A stretch of 7,721 bases of DNA from JBDRAU01 sp043823315 (GCA_043823315.1 JBDRAU010000083.1:1-7721), one strand, 5' to 3'; numbered from the stretch's first letter, positions 1 to 5,964 are shown. Notes: generated by a model from the letters alone, not told the origin. A program made the numbers and translations.

Positions 1-857
1 GTTTGGGCGGTGGGTTTGGAGGGTTTTACTTCGGTGTGATAGTCAATGTCGTAAGCGTCGATGGTGGGAGTTGATGCGCCGTCGGTGTTTGAAAGAGTGG
101 CTTCAACTTGGAGGTAACGGTAGAGAGTTGGACTGTCAGAGTCATCACCTGTTCGTGAGGTTACTGAACCGATATCAGATACCCAACTAGTCCAGGTAGC
201 TCCATCAGTGGAGGTGCGATATCGATATGTTATTGAAGTATTGGCTGGTTTTGAATCTGTCGGCGTAAACCCCTCCCAGCTCCAGAAGTTCTCTGTGCCA
301 TCGATTTGGGTGGCGCCAGTGGTGTGGGTGGCAGATACATCCATTATAACCGTTGGTGGCGGAATGTAGTCAGCTTTGGTTTGAGTCCAAGGATTCCCCG
401 GTAATGACGTACCTGTAGAATAATAACGTATATCGATATCGTCAGGATTTGGAGTGTCATTCTGGCAAAGCCACCACCCAGGACCCATAACACCGTCAAG
501 TAACCACCTAGTACCATTTGTATAGCTTGGCAACGTAACCCAAGCTCCTATCTGCTCAATATAAGTTCCATTATAAGAAGAGTCACCCGCACCCGAAACA
601 ACAATATCCCCCAGGAGAACATCATCGATCTTAACAGTTCCTGACGGATCATTTGTTTTGATATTATCAACCGAACCTTCATTCCAATTTGCTTCTGAGC
701 TCAAAGACACGCTATCTACTGCGGCTTGTATCTGCTTGGTATTCTTTCCATCTTTTTTGTTCACAATAATTAAGTAAAATAAACTGTAACAAATTAACAA
801 AAGAGCAAATATTCCGACTACTACCCACCAATTTTTCACAGATAGTGTCTTAATCAT
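1..857 (-). CDS. Membrane-anchored surface protein, N-terminal part (runs off the left edge)
   Basis: An open reading frame with no stop runs from an ATG at 857 to the left edge, giving about 285 residues of a longer protein. Residues 1-9 are short and basic (MIKTLSVKN), and residues 10-32 form one strong membrane segment followed by KK, so the protein is probably anchored by its N terminus with the rest outside. The exported part is rich in Ser, Thr, Asp, Gly and Trp. Around residues 205-275 it has the pattern of a beta-sandwich module (TYRYRTSTDGATWTSW, then YLQVEATLS and IDAYDIDY), a style common in repetitive surface proteins of CPR and related bacteria. The exact family is not recognised. 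The start overlaps the stop of the upstream peptidase-like gene by 8 bases. No Shine-Dalgarno sequence is visible, but a TATAAA box lies 8 bases before the ATG, so the message may be leaderless. Start and topology are well supported; function is unknown. Confidence 0.8.
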   Translation of the reverse strand, partial: MIKTLSVKNWWVVVGIFALLLICYSLFYLIIVNKKDGKNTKQIQAAVDSVSLSSEANWNEGSVDNIKTNDPSGTVKIDDVLLGDIVVSGAGDSSYNGTYIEQIGAWVTLPSYTNGTRWLLDGVMGPGWWLCQNDTPNPDDIDIRYYSTGTSLPGNPWTQTKADYIPPPTVIMDVSATHTTGATQIDGTENFWSWEGFTPTDSKPANTSITYRYRTSTDGATWTSWVSDIGSVTSRTGDDSDSPTLYRYLQVEATLSNTDGASTPTIDAYDIDYHTEVKPSKPTAQ

Positions 858-1707
858 ATGTTAATTTTATAACGATTTCAGGTAAAAAGAAAGGCCGGCT
901 CCTTGCGGAGACCGGCCCGAACCTCATCTTCTTCATTACCCAGTTACCCGGCTCGTTTACCTCCACTTTATAGTGAAGTATTGTACCAAGCCAAGTCGGA
1001 AATCCCCCTTGCCGGATGAAGAGAACGTCCTCTCCAGTCCGACAGTCCACAACCGCCAGTCCCGCCGACCGTATCACGGCCATGAGACTAAGGTCCGGCG
1101 ATATACTGAACCTGTTCCCGGGGCAAACACGACGGCGGATGCCGCACTCATCCCAAAACACAGAATAGTCTTTCCCGATGAAAACTACTCTGCCACGAGT
1201 GATGTTAAGCAGCTCACCCCCACGATCATCCGAGCAGGAAGCAAGCCAGGCGAAGAAATGTCCCTCGTGATTCAGAAGAGCAAGTTGTGGATAGTAGTTA
1301 TACCCATTCTTCGTCTGAACGAGCCACCTTTTGATGGGACGGTTGGGCCAGCGCCAATTGACTTTGCCGAAAATGCTGGACTTCGGAACCCAGCCATATT
1401 CGGCCGAGTCCTGACCATTCCACCCCCGATTGTCTGCGATCATCCAAGACCAGTAACCATCCGTCGACACGGACAGCACGTGCTTCACACATTGTTCCCC
1501 TAGTGGCGACATAAAGCACGCCAAGTCCCCCTCACTTAAGCTTACTTCATTATCGTAATGGACTACGGAAATGTATGTCATCGAGCCATACATGCTCTGC
1601 CCCCAGATCACCTGATAGTGGTTCTTCAACATCCAGACCCTAGCACCTGTCGCCAACACAGTCAGAATGACACCCACCACAAGTATAATCTTGAGAGTTC
1701 TTGTCAC
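850..1707 (-). CDS. Signal peptidase I-like (S26) membrane protein with a long C-terminal extension
   Basis: The protein has 285 residues from a GTG start. Residues 5-22 form one N-terminal membrane helix. The next 100 residues carry the order of signal peptidase I motifs: the Ser box GQSMYGSM (Ser38 as likely nucleophile), EGD at about 59-61, VKHV with Lys75 as likely general base 37 residues after the Ser, then IADN (Asp92, Asn93) and DS..YGWVP (100-108), followed by FGKV. In known signal peptidases the Ser-Lys pair cuts signal peptides on the outer membrane face. The Ser box lacks the usual Pro-Thr (SMxPT), and the part between Lys and DN is short. Residues 122-285 are not found in ordinary signal peptidases and include SISPDLSLMAVI...VVDCRTGEDV, which resembles one blade of a TolB or WD40-type propeller. 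The GTG is chosen because GGAGG lies 8 bases before it; the ATG at 1722 overlaps that GGAGG and has no site of its own. The gene looks GC-richer than its neighbours and has its own promoters. Confidence 0.72.
   Translation of the reverse strand: MTRTLKIILVVGVILTVLATGARVWMLKNHYQVIWGQSMYGSMTYISVVHYDNEVSLSEGDLACFMSPLGEQCVKHVLSVSTDGYWSWMIADNRGWNGQDSAEYGWVPKSSIFGKVNWRWPNRPIKRWLVQTKNGYNYYPQLALLNHEGHFFAWLASCSDDRGGELLNITRGRVVFIGKDYSVFWDECGIRRRVCPGNRFSISPDLSLMAVIRSAGLAVVDCRTGEDVLFIRQGGFPTWLGTILHYKVEVNEPGNWVMKKMRFGPVSARSRPFFLPEIVIKLTYD
866..871 (-). promoter_or_regulatory. Possible -10 box for the surface protein gene
   Basis: TATAAA on the minus strand ends 8 bases before the ATG at 857, about the distance expected for a transcript that begins at the start codon. 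It lies just after a terminator-like hairpin, where a new transcript would make sense. No good -35 box is seen 16-18 bases upstream, and the region is AT-rich, so this could be chance. Confidence 0.3.
883..917 (-). terminator. Intrinsic terminator-like hairpin inside the 3' coding end of the peptidase-like gene
   Basis: Read on the minus strand, GGCCGG-T-CTCC, loop GCAA, GGAG-CCGGCC makes a 10-bp GC-rich stem with one bulged base and a GNRA tetraloop. It is followed at once by TTTCTTTTT. This is the form of a rho-independent terminator. It lies about 30 bases before the stop codon of the peptidase-like gene and before the start of the next gene, so it is inside coding sequence, which is unusual. 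It may end or weaken transcription between the two genes. Confidence 0.7.
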
Positions 1708-1836
1708 TCTACTCACCTCCATTCAATGTACATCCCCTTCGCCTCGTAGGCTACGGAGGGATCTGTAGATCCGCGGGGCCGCTCAAGCGGTTGTCCCTAG
1801 CCAGCCCCGCGATGGGGTCAAGCTGTACGAATACAA
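1708..1836 (-). promoter_or_regulatory. Structured 5' leader of the peptidase-like gene, possible cis-regulatory RNA
   Basis: The leader of about 129 bases downstream of the proposed start of transcription is GC-rich and holds a run of small hairpins: CCCC-ATCGC-GGGG, CCGC-TTGA-GCGG, GGATC-TACA-GATCC, and an imperfect CCTCCGTA/TACGAGG hairpin. The CCTCC at 1755-1759 is fully complementary to the GGAGG ribosome binding site at 1716-1720, so a switch between two folds could hide or free the start site. It does not match a riboswitch class that I recognise. The leader could also simply be a stabilising structure, or part of an unrecognised small RNA. Confidence 0.45.
1716..1720 (-). promoter_or_regulatory. 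Shine-Dalgarno site that fixes the GTG start
   Basis: GGAGG (within GGAGGTGA) lies 8 bases before the GTG at 1707. The alternative ATG at 1722-1720 overlaps the first base of this site, so it would need another site, and none is seen at a normal distance. This supports the shorter 285-residue product. Confidence 0.75.
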
Positions 1837-1842
1837 CGTGTA

Positions 1843-1871
1843 AATATAGCAGAAAAAGCACTCTCCGTCAA
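1843..1871 (-). promoter_or_regulatory. Sigma70-type promoter of the peptidase-like gene
   Basis: On the minus strand, TTGACG (1871-1866) is separated by exactly 17 bases from TATATT (1848-1843). Each box differs from the consensus by one base. Transcription would begin near 1836 and give a leader of about 129 bases before the GTG at 1707. It sits between the terminator at 1924-1950 and the gene, where a promoter is expected. Confidence 0.7.
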
Positions 1872-1916
1872 GGTCTAAACCCCGACAAAAGGCGAACAGT
1901 CTCTGCCTAGTTCGGA

Positions 1917-1925
1917 TTATACCAA
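1917..1925 (-). promoter_or_regulatory. Extended -10 promoter, upstream of the first
   Basis: TGGTATAAT on the minus strand is a perfect extended -10 element (TGnTATAAT). It begins in the T-run of the terminator that closes the upstream region. There is no clear -35 box, since that position falls within the terminator stem, but extended -10 promoters can work without one. A transcript from here would run through the second promoter; its first 70 bases include an 8-bp hairpin GTCGGGGT-TTAG-ACCTTGAC (with two G-T pairs). Confidence 0.5.
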
Positions 1926-1950
1926 AAAATCGCCGAAGGCGATTTTTTTT
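1924..1950. terminator. Bidirectional intrinsic terminator
   Basis: AAAAAATCGCC, loop GAA, GGCGATTTTTT forms an 11-bp perfect stem with T-runs on both strands. On the minus strand it can end transcripts coming from ftsZ after the repeat-filled tail, just before the promoters of the peptidase-like gene. No gene on the plus strand needs it. Confidence 0.8.
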
Positions 1951-1958
1951 GTTTTATT

Positions 1959-2275
1959 TTTTAGATTCCTCCACGTTGGTCGGAATGACAACTTTACATT
2001 TAGATCCTGAAACACCTGCCCGCAAATCGCTGAAGCGATAGCTTCTGCAGGTGGGAGTTCAGGATGACAGGGTACTGTCAGTTCAGGATGACAATTGTGT
2101 TTGTTCAAGATGACAGACGTAGATCCCCGATGTCGAAGCTTTCGCTTCGGCTCGAGGATGACACTGGCGTGTCAATTCAGATCCTGAATCGAGTTCAGGA
2201 TGACACGGAAGTGTAAGATGACAGGAGGGTCGGTGCGCAATGACAAGTGAGGTTCTCGACTTCGCTCGAACTATA
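1959..2275. repeat. Intergenic repeat island, 'AGATCC...GGATGACA' type
   Basis: This gene-free stretch of more than 300 bases downstream of ftsZ is built from short, diverged repeats. The heptamer [AG]ATGACA occurs eight times, at 1984, 2063, 2087, 2109, 2157, 2199, 2217 and 2239. Several copies close a palindrome, for example AGATCCTGAA-TCGA-GTTCAGGATGACA at 2180-2205, and a larger one at 2002-2069 whose arms are TCCTGAA/TTCAGGA and ACCTGC/GCAGGT. Others hold small inner hairpins such as ATCGCTGAAGCGAT and GAAGC-TTTC-GCTTC. Palindromic intergenic repeats of this look are known from several bacterial groups, including CPR. A 63-codon reading frame here translates to repeated CHPEL words and is not a gene. 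The copies may act as RNA hairpins at the 3' end of the ftsZ message. Confidence 0.8.
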
Positions 2276-2278
2276 AAT

Positions 2279-3442
2279 TTATTTTAGCTTTCTCCTTATA
2301 AACGCAGGAACTTCGAGTTCGTCTTCGCTTGATTCTGCCTCTTCTTCCATGGATGGCTGGGGAGCTTCATCGCGCTCAACTAACGGAGTGTAGGATTTTT
2401 GCGATTGGAAGCCGCCAAGGCTACCACCATATGTTGTGCTTTGTTCTTCGCTCGGCTGCGATATACTGGGTCTTTGTTGTTTTCGAAGCTCTACGCCCTC
2501 GTCAAAGCCAGTAGCGATAACTGTGATCTTGACTTCGCCCGACATTGACTCGTCAACTATTGATCCAAAAATAATGTTGGCATCAGGATCGGCAGCTTCG
2601 GTAATAATTTTTGCGGCCTCATCGATTTCGTACATACTCATGTCCGGTCCGCCGGTAATATTAAATAAAATTCCCTTGGCTCCATCGATCGATAATTCGA
2701 GGAGCGGAGAGTCAATTGCCGCTCGCGCTGCTTCGATGGCTCGATTGTCTCCTGTCCCGCGACCGATTCCCATCAGCGCCGAACCGGCGTCAGCCATAAT
2801 CGTTTTGACATCAGCAAAGTCAACATTGATAATACCGTGAAGCGTTATCAAATCGGAAATGCCCTGAACACCTTGTCTTAAAATATCGTCAACAACCGTA
2901 AAAGCATCAGTGAGGGAGGTCTTCTTATCGATCACCTGCAAAAGCCGATCGTTTGGAATAACAATCAATGTATCGACTTTATCGCGAAGCTCTTCTATCC
3001 CCTCGTCGGCAACCTTTTTCCTGCGAATTCCTTCAAATGAAAATGGCTTGGTGACAATGCCAACCGTCAGAGCACCGAGCTCTTTGGCAATTGCCGCAAC
3101 GGTCGGGCCGGCTCCCGTTCCGGTTCCACCGCCGGCTCCGTAAGTTACAAAAACCATGTCCGATCCCTTAAGGGCTTCGTAAATTTCTTCTTTGTTTTCT
3201 TCAATCGATTTTTTACCAACTTCAACGCTCGATCCGGCTCCCAGCCCACGAGTTGTTTCTTTGCCGATTTGAATTTTCACCGGTGCGGGATTGTTAACGA
3301 GCGCCTGCGCATCTGTGTTCGACACTATAAACTCAACGCCGCGAAGTTTAGCGTTCATCATCCGTTCTATGGAATTACCCCCGGACCCCCCCACTCCGAC
3401 GACTCGTATCGTTGCAAATGTTTCCAGGTCTTCCTTGATCAT
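2279..3442 (-). CDS. ftsZ: Cell division protein FtsZ
   Basis: FtsZ is the tubulin-like GTPase that forms the division ring at midcell. The protein has 387 residues, a normal length. The N-terminal GTP-binding fold has GVGGSGGN (16-23), SNTDAQ (41-46) and the tubulin signature GGGTGTG (104-110), followed by P133-F134 and NDRL (164-167). The T7 catalytic loop NVDFADVKTIM (206-216) keeps the Asn, Asp and Asp needed for GTP hydrolysis in the neighbouring subunit. A flexible acidic and Ser-rich linker from about residue 318 leads to the C-terminal peptide EVPAFIRRKLK, the site that binds FtsA and other anchors. The segment before the signature reads TYGA in place of the usual (A)AGM/AGE, a small departure. 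It lies 115 bases after ftsA, probably in one message. The ATG has no close Shine-Dalgarno site; GGGAG lies about 15 bases away. Confidence 0.97.
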   Translation of the reverse strand: MIKEDLETFATIRVVGVGGSGGNSIERMMNAKLRGVEFIVSNTDAQALVNNPAPVKIQIGKETTRGLGAGSSVEVGKKSIEENKEEIYEALKGSDMVFVTYGAGGGTGTGAGPTVAAIAKELGALTVGIVTKPFSFEGIRRKKVADEGIEELRDKVDTLIVIPNDRLLQVIDKKTSLTDAFTVVDDILRQGVQGISDLITLHGIINVDFADVKTIMADAGSALMGIGRGTGDNRAIEAARAAIDSPLLELSIDGAKGILFNITGGPDMSMYEIDEAAKIITEAADPDANIIFGSIVDESMSGEVKITVIATGFDEGVELRKQQRPSISQPSEEQSTTYGGSLGGFQSQKSYTPLVERDEAPQPSMEEEAESSEDELEVPAFIRRKLK

Positions 3443-3502
3443 TGTTTTGTCTCGTTTCTCCCTTGAACCCCTCGATACTTCATTTGGTTAGGGCTAAGAG
3501 GA

Positions 3503-3554
3503 GATTTGCGCTTAGGAATTTCGCGGTTCCACCCCGCGAAAGCTCTCGCAAATC
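3503..3554. repeat. Nested hairpin in the ftsA-ftsZ spacer
   Basis: GATTTGCG (3503-3510) pairs with CGCAAATC (3547-3554), and inside it TTTCGCGG (3519-3526) pairs with CCGCGAAA (3534-3541), both as perfect 8-bp stems. The structure fills much of the 115-base gap between ftsA and ftsZ and has no T-run after it in the minus direction, so it is unlikely to be a terminator. It could set the relative amounts of the two proteins through processing or pausing. The 10-mer CGCAAATCGC at 3547 also occurs in the repeat island at 2021, so it may be a repeat remnant. Confidence 0.6.
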
Positions 3555-3557
3555 GCC

Positions 3558-4814
3558 TTATGGTAAAAAGTTTTTAAATATATCTTTAACTTTTCCTAAT
3601 GCCCCCCCAACATTTCCAAAGTTAAAATTCATTCTGCCCTTATTAGACACGTTTGAAGTCATTTCGTCAAGCCCCCATAACATCAGACCAACAGCGGTAG
3701 CGTAACTCGGATCGTCGACCTTGTCAATAAGGCCCGAAACTTCGTAGACCGGAATGCCGTCTTGAACAGGTAAGCCAAGGACTTTTTTAGCCATGGGAAT
3801 CGCCCCTTCAAGACGCGATCCGCCACCGACCAAGACCGCGCCGGCCGGAAGCATTTCGTCGCGTTCAATATCGGAAAGCTCTTGTTTGATGGCAGACAAA
3901 ATCTCATTCATGCGCGCTTCGGCGATTTCACAAATGTAGCGCCGCGTCGGTTTTTCTTTTTCGTGGCGCTCGTATTTAGACAAGTCAACTTTTTCACTTT
4001 CCCTGACCGAAGCAACATCAACATTCACAACTTCTGTCTTGAGTTTTTCAGCCGCTTCAAGTGAAATCTTGAGACCGATCGCAATGTCGTTCGTGATGTG
4101 GTTTGAACCGATCGGAATCACTTTTGAGTGAATCAGAGTCCCCTCTTCAAAAACCGCAATTGAGGTCGAGGCGGCACCGATGTCAACTAAAATAACGCCC
4201 ATTTCCATTTGGCGTTTGTTTAAAAATGCTTTGGCGGAGGCAAGAGGTGAGAAAACAATCCCGTCGATTCCGAGTCCCGTTTGCGTAATTGCTTTGGTCA
4301 GATTTTTTATCGCCAGCATCGAAACACCGACAATGTGAGCATTTGCTTCGAGCCGAATCCCGCTCATACCGATTGGATCCTTAACGCCCGTCTGTCCGTC
4401 AACGGCATAAGACTTGGCGATAGTATGCAAGATTTCAAAATTTGGTGGAAGAGCAACCGACTGAGCAGCTTCCAAAACCCTCTCGACATCAGGGGGAGTT
4501 ATTTCCCCATCTGCCCGAGAAATTGCCACTATGCCCTTTGAGTCAACCGATATGATTTGATTTCCTCCGATAGCGGCATAACAGGATTCGATCGCGAAAC
4601 CGCTCGATCTCTCCGCCTCTTCAATTGCCGCCGAAATTGAACTTACAGTTTCCTCGACATCGGAAACCGTGCCACGGCGAAGGCCCGAATTGGAAGCTTT
4701 GCCAATTCCCACAATTTGGATCATGCCCTCCTGAACCTGCCCTACGATAACAATTGTTTTAGAAGTACCGACGTCTATTGCTGCAATCGAATTTTTGTCC
4801 TTGTTTTGCCCCAT
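3558..4814 (-). CDS. ftsA: Cell division protein FtsA
   Basis: FtsA is an actin-like ATPase that ties FtsZ filaments to the inner face of the membrane and recruits later division proteins. The protein has 418 residues, the usual length. It shows the actin-superfamily nucleotide motifs in order: phosphate 1 AAIDVGTSKT (11-20), phosphate 2 VILVDIGAASTSIAVF (207-222), and the adenosine motif AVLVGGGSRLEG (326-337). The region of about 84-160 corresponds to the FtsA-specific 1C (SHS2) domain. The last residues, GKVKDIFKNFLP (407-418), form the amphipathic helix that binds the membrane. AAGGAG lies 10 bases before the ATG. It comes before ftsZ, the classic order, but no ftsQ, mur or mra genes are beside it; upstream is a repeat patch and ybeY. 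No convincing promoter was found in that gap. Confidence 0.96.
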   Translation of the reverse strand: MGQNKDKNSIAAIDVGTSKTIVIVGQVQEGMIQIVGIGKASNSGLRRGTVSDVEETVSSISAAIEEAERSSGFAIESCYAAIGGNQIISVDSKGIVAISRADGEITPPDVERVLEAAQSVALPPNFEILHTIAKSYAVDGQTGVKDPIGMSGIRLEANAHIVGVSMLAIKNLTKAITQTGLGIDGIVFSPLASAKAFLNKRQMEMGVILVDIGAASTSIAVFEEGTLIHSKVIPIGSNHITNDIAIGLKISLEAAEKLKTEVVNVDVASVRESEKVDLSKYERHEKEKPTRRYICEIAEARMNEILSAIKQELSDIERDEMLPAGAVLVGGGSRLEGAIPMAKKVLGLPVQDGIPVYEVSGLIDKVDDPSYATAVGLMLWGLDEMTSNVSNKGRMNFNFGNVGGALGKVKDIFKNFLP

Positions 4815-4849
4815 CTTTTTACCGCTCCTTAAGTAAGTATTGATTCCCT

Positions 4850-4976
4850 TGTCATTTCGACCCGGTTTGGGGGTGGAACCCGAACCTAGTGTTTTGTGGA
4901 AAAATCTCTTTTAGATCCCTCGACTCCGCTTCGTTTCGCTCGGGATGACACGGGACTTATCCTCGAGATGACATAG
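4850..4976. repeat. Intergenic repeat patch upstream of ftsA
   Basis: The 213-base gap between ybeY and ftsA is mostly repeat. It begins with the inverse of the repeat end (TGTCATTTCGACC) and includes GTGGAAAAATCTC, then AGATCCCTCGACTCC with CGCTCGGGATGACA (4914-4950), and a further GAGATGACA at 4965-4973. The ends match those of the island at 1959-2275, so the two patches belong to one repeat family and flank the ftsA-ftsZ pair. No gene is seen here. Confidence 0.75.
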
Positions 4977-5027
4977 GATTGACTCTAGAATTACAACACC
5001 TGAATTCTCCTACTATATACGCAAACT

Positions 5028-5405
5028 CTACTTGTGATGAATTCCGAGGAGATGATCTATGCCGTGAGCTAATATAAAATCAAACTCCCGAATAAATAGT
5101 TTATCCGACTCCTCGGCGTTCAATTTAATTATATCACAAGACAAAAAAATCGTCCCATATAGTTTTGTCTTTGGTTTTTGTTTTGGCGCAGGAACTTCAG
5201 CAACAGGAAAACTCAAGACGTCTGTCGGACTGTTGATCTTTCTGAACTTTTTATTAATTTTTTGTATTTTGGCTTTAGATATTAGCTCAACTTCAAGAGT
5301 TCCCTCCTCGGCTTTGCGAAGTTTGAGATGTTTTATTGCCACTTCAACGATATGTCGAGTTGAAATTTTTTGTGATCTGCTCTTAATTAAAATCTCATAA
5401 CCCAT
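5028..5405 (-). CDS. ybeY: YbeY endoribonuclease, rRNA maturation factor
   Basis: YbeY is a zinc-dependent endoribonuclease involved in maturation of the 3' end of 16S rRNA and in ribosome quality control. The protein has 125 residues, shorter than the usual 150 or so. The family signature is clear: KKFRKINSPTDVLSFP (about 53-68), then YGTIFLSCDII in place of the usual LGDI(V/A)I, and the metal-binding end HGIDHLLGIHH. The three His ligands fall at 114, 118 and 124, the same positions as in the E. coli protein. The Asp normally just before the third His is His123 here, and the protein stops one residue after the motif. The gene lies 96 bases after yqeY, and ends with TAG. The ribosome binding site is weak (GGGG about 8 bases before the ATG). 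Confidence 0.9.
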   Translation of the reverse strand: MGYEILIKSRSQKISTRHIVEVAIKHLKLRKAEEGTLEVELISKAKIQKINKKFRKINSPTDVLSFPVAEVPAPKQKPKTKLYGTIFLSCDIIKLNAEESDKLFIREFDFILAHGIDHLLGIHHK

Positions 5406-5413
5406 TAGCTTTA

Positions 5414-5521
5414 CCCCGTTAGAGCCGGTTTTCGACTTGGTCCAAAATTTTAATAGTTCTCCTACCGCTTGCTAAAAAACTAGTTTTTAAATAATACATT
5501 ATTATTTCGCCTCTAACGGGG
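5414..5521. repeat. 11-bp inverted repeat bracketing the yqeY-ybeY spacer
   Basis: CCCCGTTAGAG at 5414-5424 is the exact reverse complement of CTCTAACGGGG at 5511-5521. One arm lies in the last codons of yqeY and the other just before the ybeY start, where it includes the GGGG that may serve as ribosome binding site. Between them lies a second palindrome, AAAAACTAGTTTTT (5475-5488). In the message the long stem could close off the spacer and cover the ybeY start site. Confidence 0.5.
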
Positions 5522-5948
5522 CGAGTACCCGTTTTACAACTTGAGAAACTGCCCCTCCGTCAGCTTTGCCTTTGAGTTCGATCATGGATTCTTTCATGAC
5601 GTTATCGAAGGATTTATCGGAGGTTTTCGAGACGACTTCCTGCACGATTTTTTCGATCTCTTCGTCGGTCATTTGCTCCGGAAGCATCGAACTAATCTCG
5701 TTGATCTCAAAATCCATTTTTTTAACTAGATCATCTCTCTGGCCGCTTTCGTACTCCGCTTTTGCCTGCTGGCGCGCTTTAAGTTCAGATTTCAAAACGG
5801 CCATTTCGTCTTCTTCTGACAAGCCCTGTTTTTCTTTTTCTTTTGCTTGGAGGGCCGCTTTCAAAGTCTGGAGAACAACTCTTCTTTCGTTATTTCCAGC
5901 TTTGTATTCTTTGATTATTTCTTCGCTTAACCAATCTATTTTAGACAT
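5502..5948 (-). CDS. yqeY: YqeY family protein (GatB/YqeY domain)
   Basis: This is a full-length protein of the YqeY family, 148 residues against about 150 usual. The family resembles the tail domain of GatB, a subunit of the tRNA-dependent amidotransferase, but its own role is not settled; a link to tRNA or translation is inferred from that likeness and from its neighbours. Visible features are the helical start with RRVVLQTLKAAL (22-33), the charged helix of about 36-75, then ISSMLPEQMTDEEIEKIVQEV and the C-terminal KGKADGGAVSQVVKRVL, typical of the family. It is commonly found after rpsU in bacteria; here a GIY-YIG gene lies between them. The GGGGA that would act as its ribosome binding site lies inside one arm of the inverted repeat that frames the GIY-YIG gene. 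Confidence 0.92.
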   Translation of the reverse strand: MSKIDWLSEEIIKEYKAGNNERRVVLQTLKAALQAKEKEKQGLSEEDEMAVLKSELKARQQAKAEYESGQRDDLVKKMDFEINEISSMLPEQMTDEEIEKIVQEVVSKTSDKSFDNVMKESMIELKGKADGGAVSQVVKRVLAPLEAK

Positions 5949-5964
5949 TTATCCCCACACCAAT
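5948..5964. repeat. Inverted repeat, left arm, beside the GIY-YIG gene
   Basis: ATCCCCACACCAAT (5951-5964) is the perfect reverse complement of 6236-6249; counted over 17 bases, 16 match. This arm contains the first base of the GIY-YIG stop codon at its inner edge and reaches the yqeY start codon at its outer edge. On the minus strand it reads ATTGGTGTGGGGAT and supplies the yqeY ribosome binding site. Confidence 0.85.

Noticed and set aside
973..1503. Plus-strand reading frame of 176 codons
   Set aside because: It lies wholly opposite the peptidase-like gene, has no recognisable motif, no clear ribosome binding site, and odd composition; it is a shadow of the minus-strand gene.
1738..1925. 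tRNA, tmRNA, SRP RNA or RNase P RNA gene
   Set aside because: The stretch is GC-rich and folded, but no T-loop pattern, tag frame or conserved core of these RNAs was found on either strand; promoters and a leader explain it better.
1917..2108. Minus-strand frame of 63 codons in the repeat island
   Set aside because: Its translation is made of repeated CHPEL-type words from the palindromic repeats and it ends in the terminator; such frames are a well-known false gene type.
1959..2275. CRISPR array
   Set aside because: The repeated units are short, diverged and unevenly spaced (18 to 79 bases), with palindromes and no uniform spacers; no cas gene is near.
2436..2840. Plus-strand frame of 134 codons
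   Set aside because: It is opposite ftsZ, whose identity is certain, and shows no family pattern.
5475..5488. AAAAACTAGTTTTT palindrome as a terminator of yqeY
   Set aside because: The stem is almost all A-T pairs and would be weak; ybeY downstream has no clear promoter of its own, so read-through is more likely.
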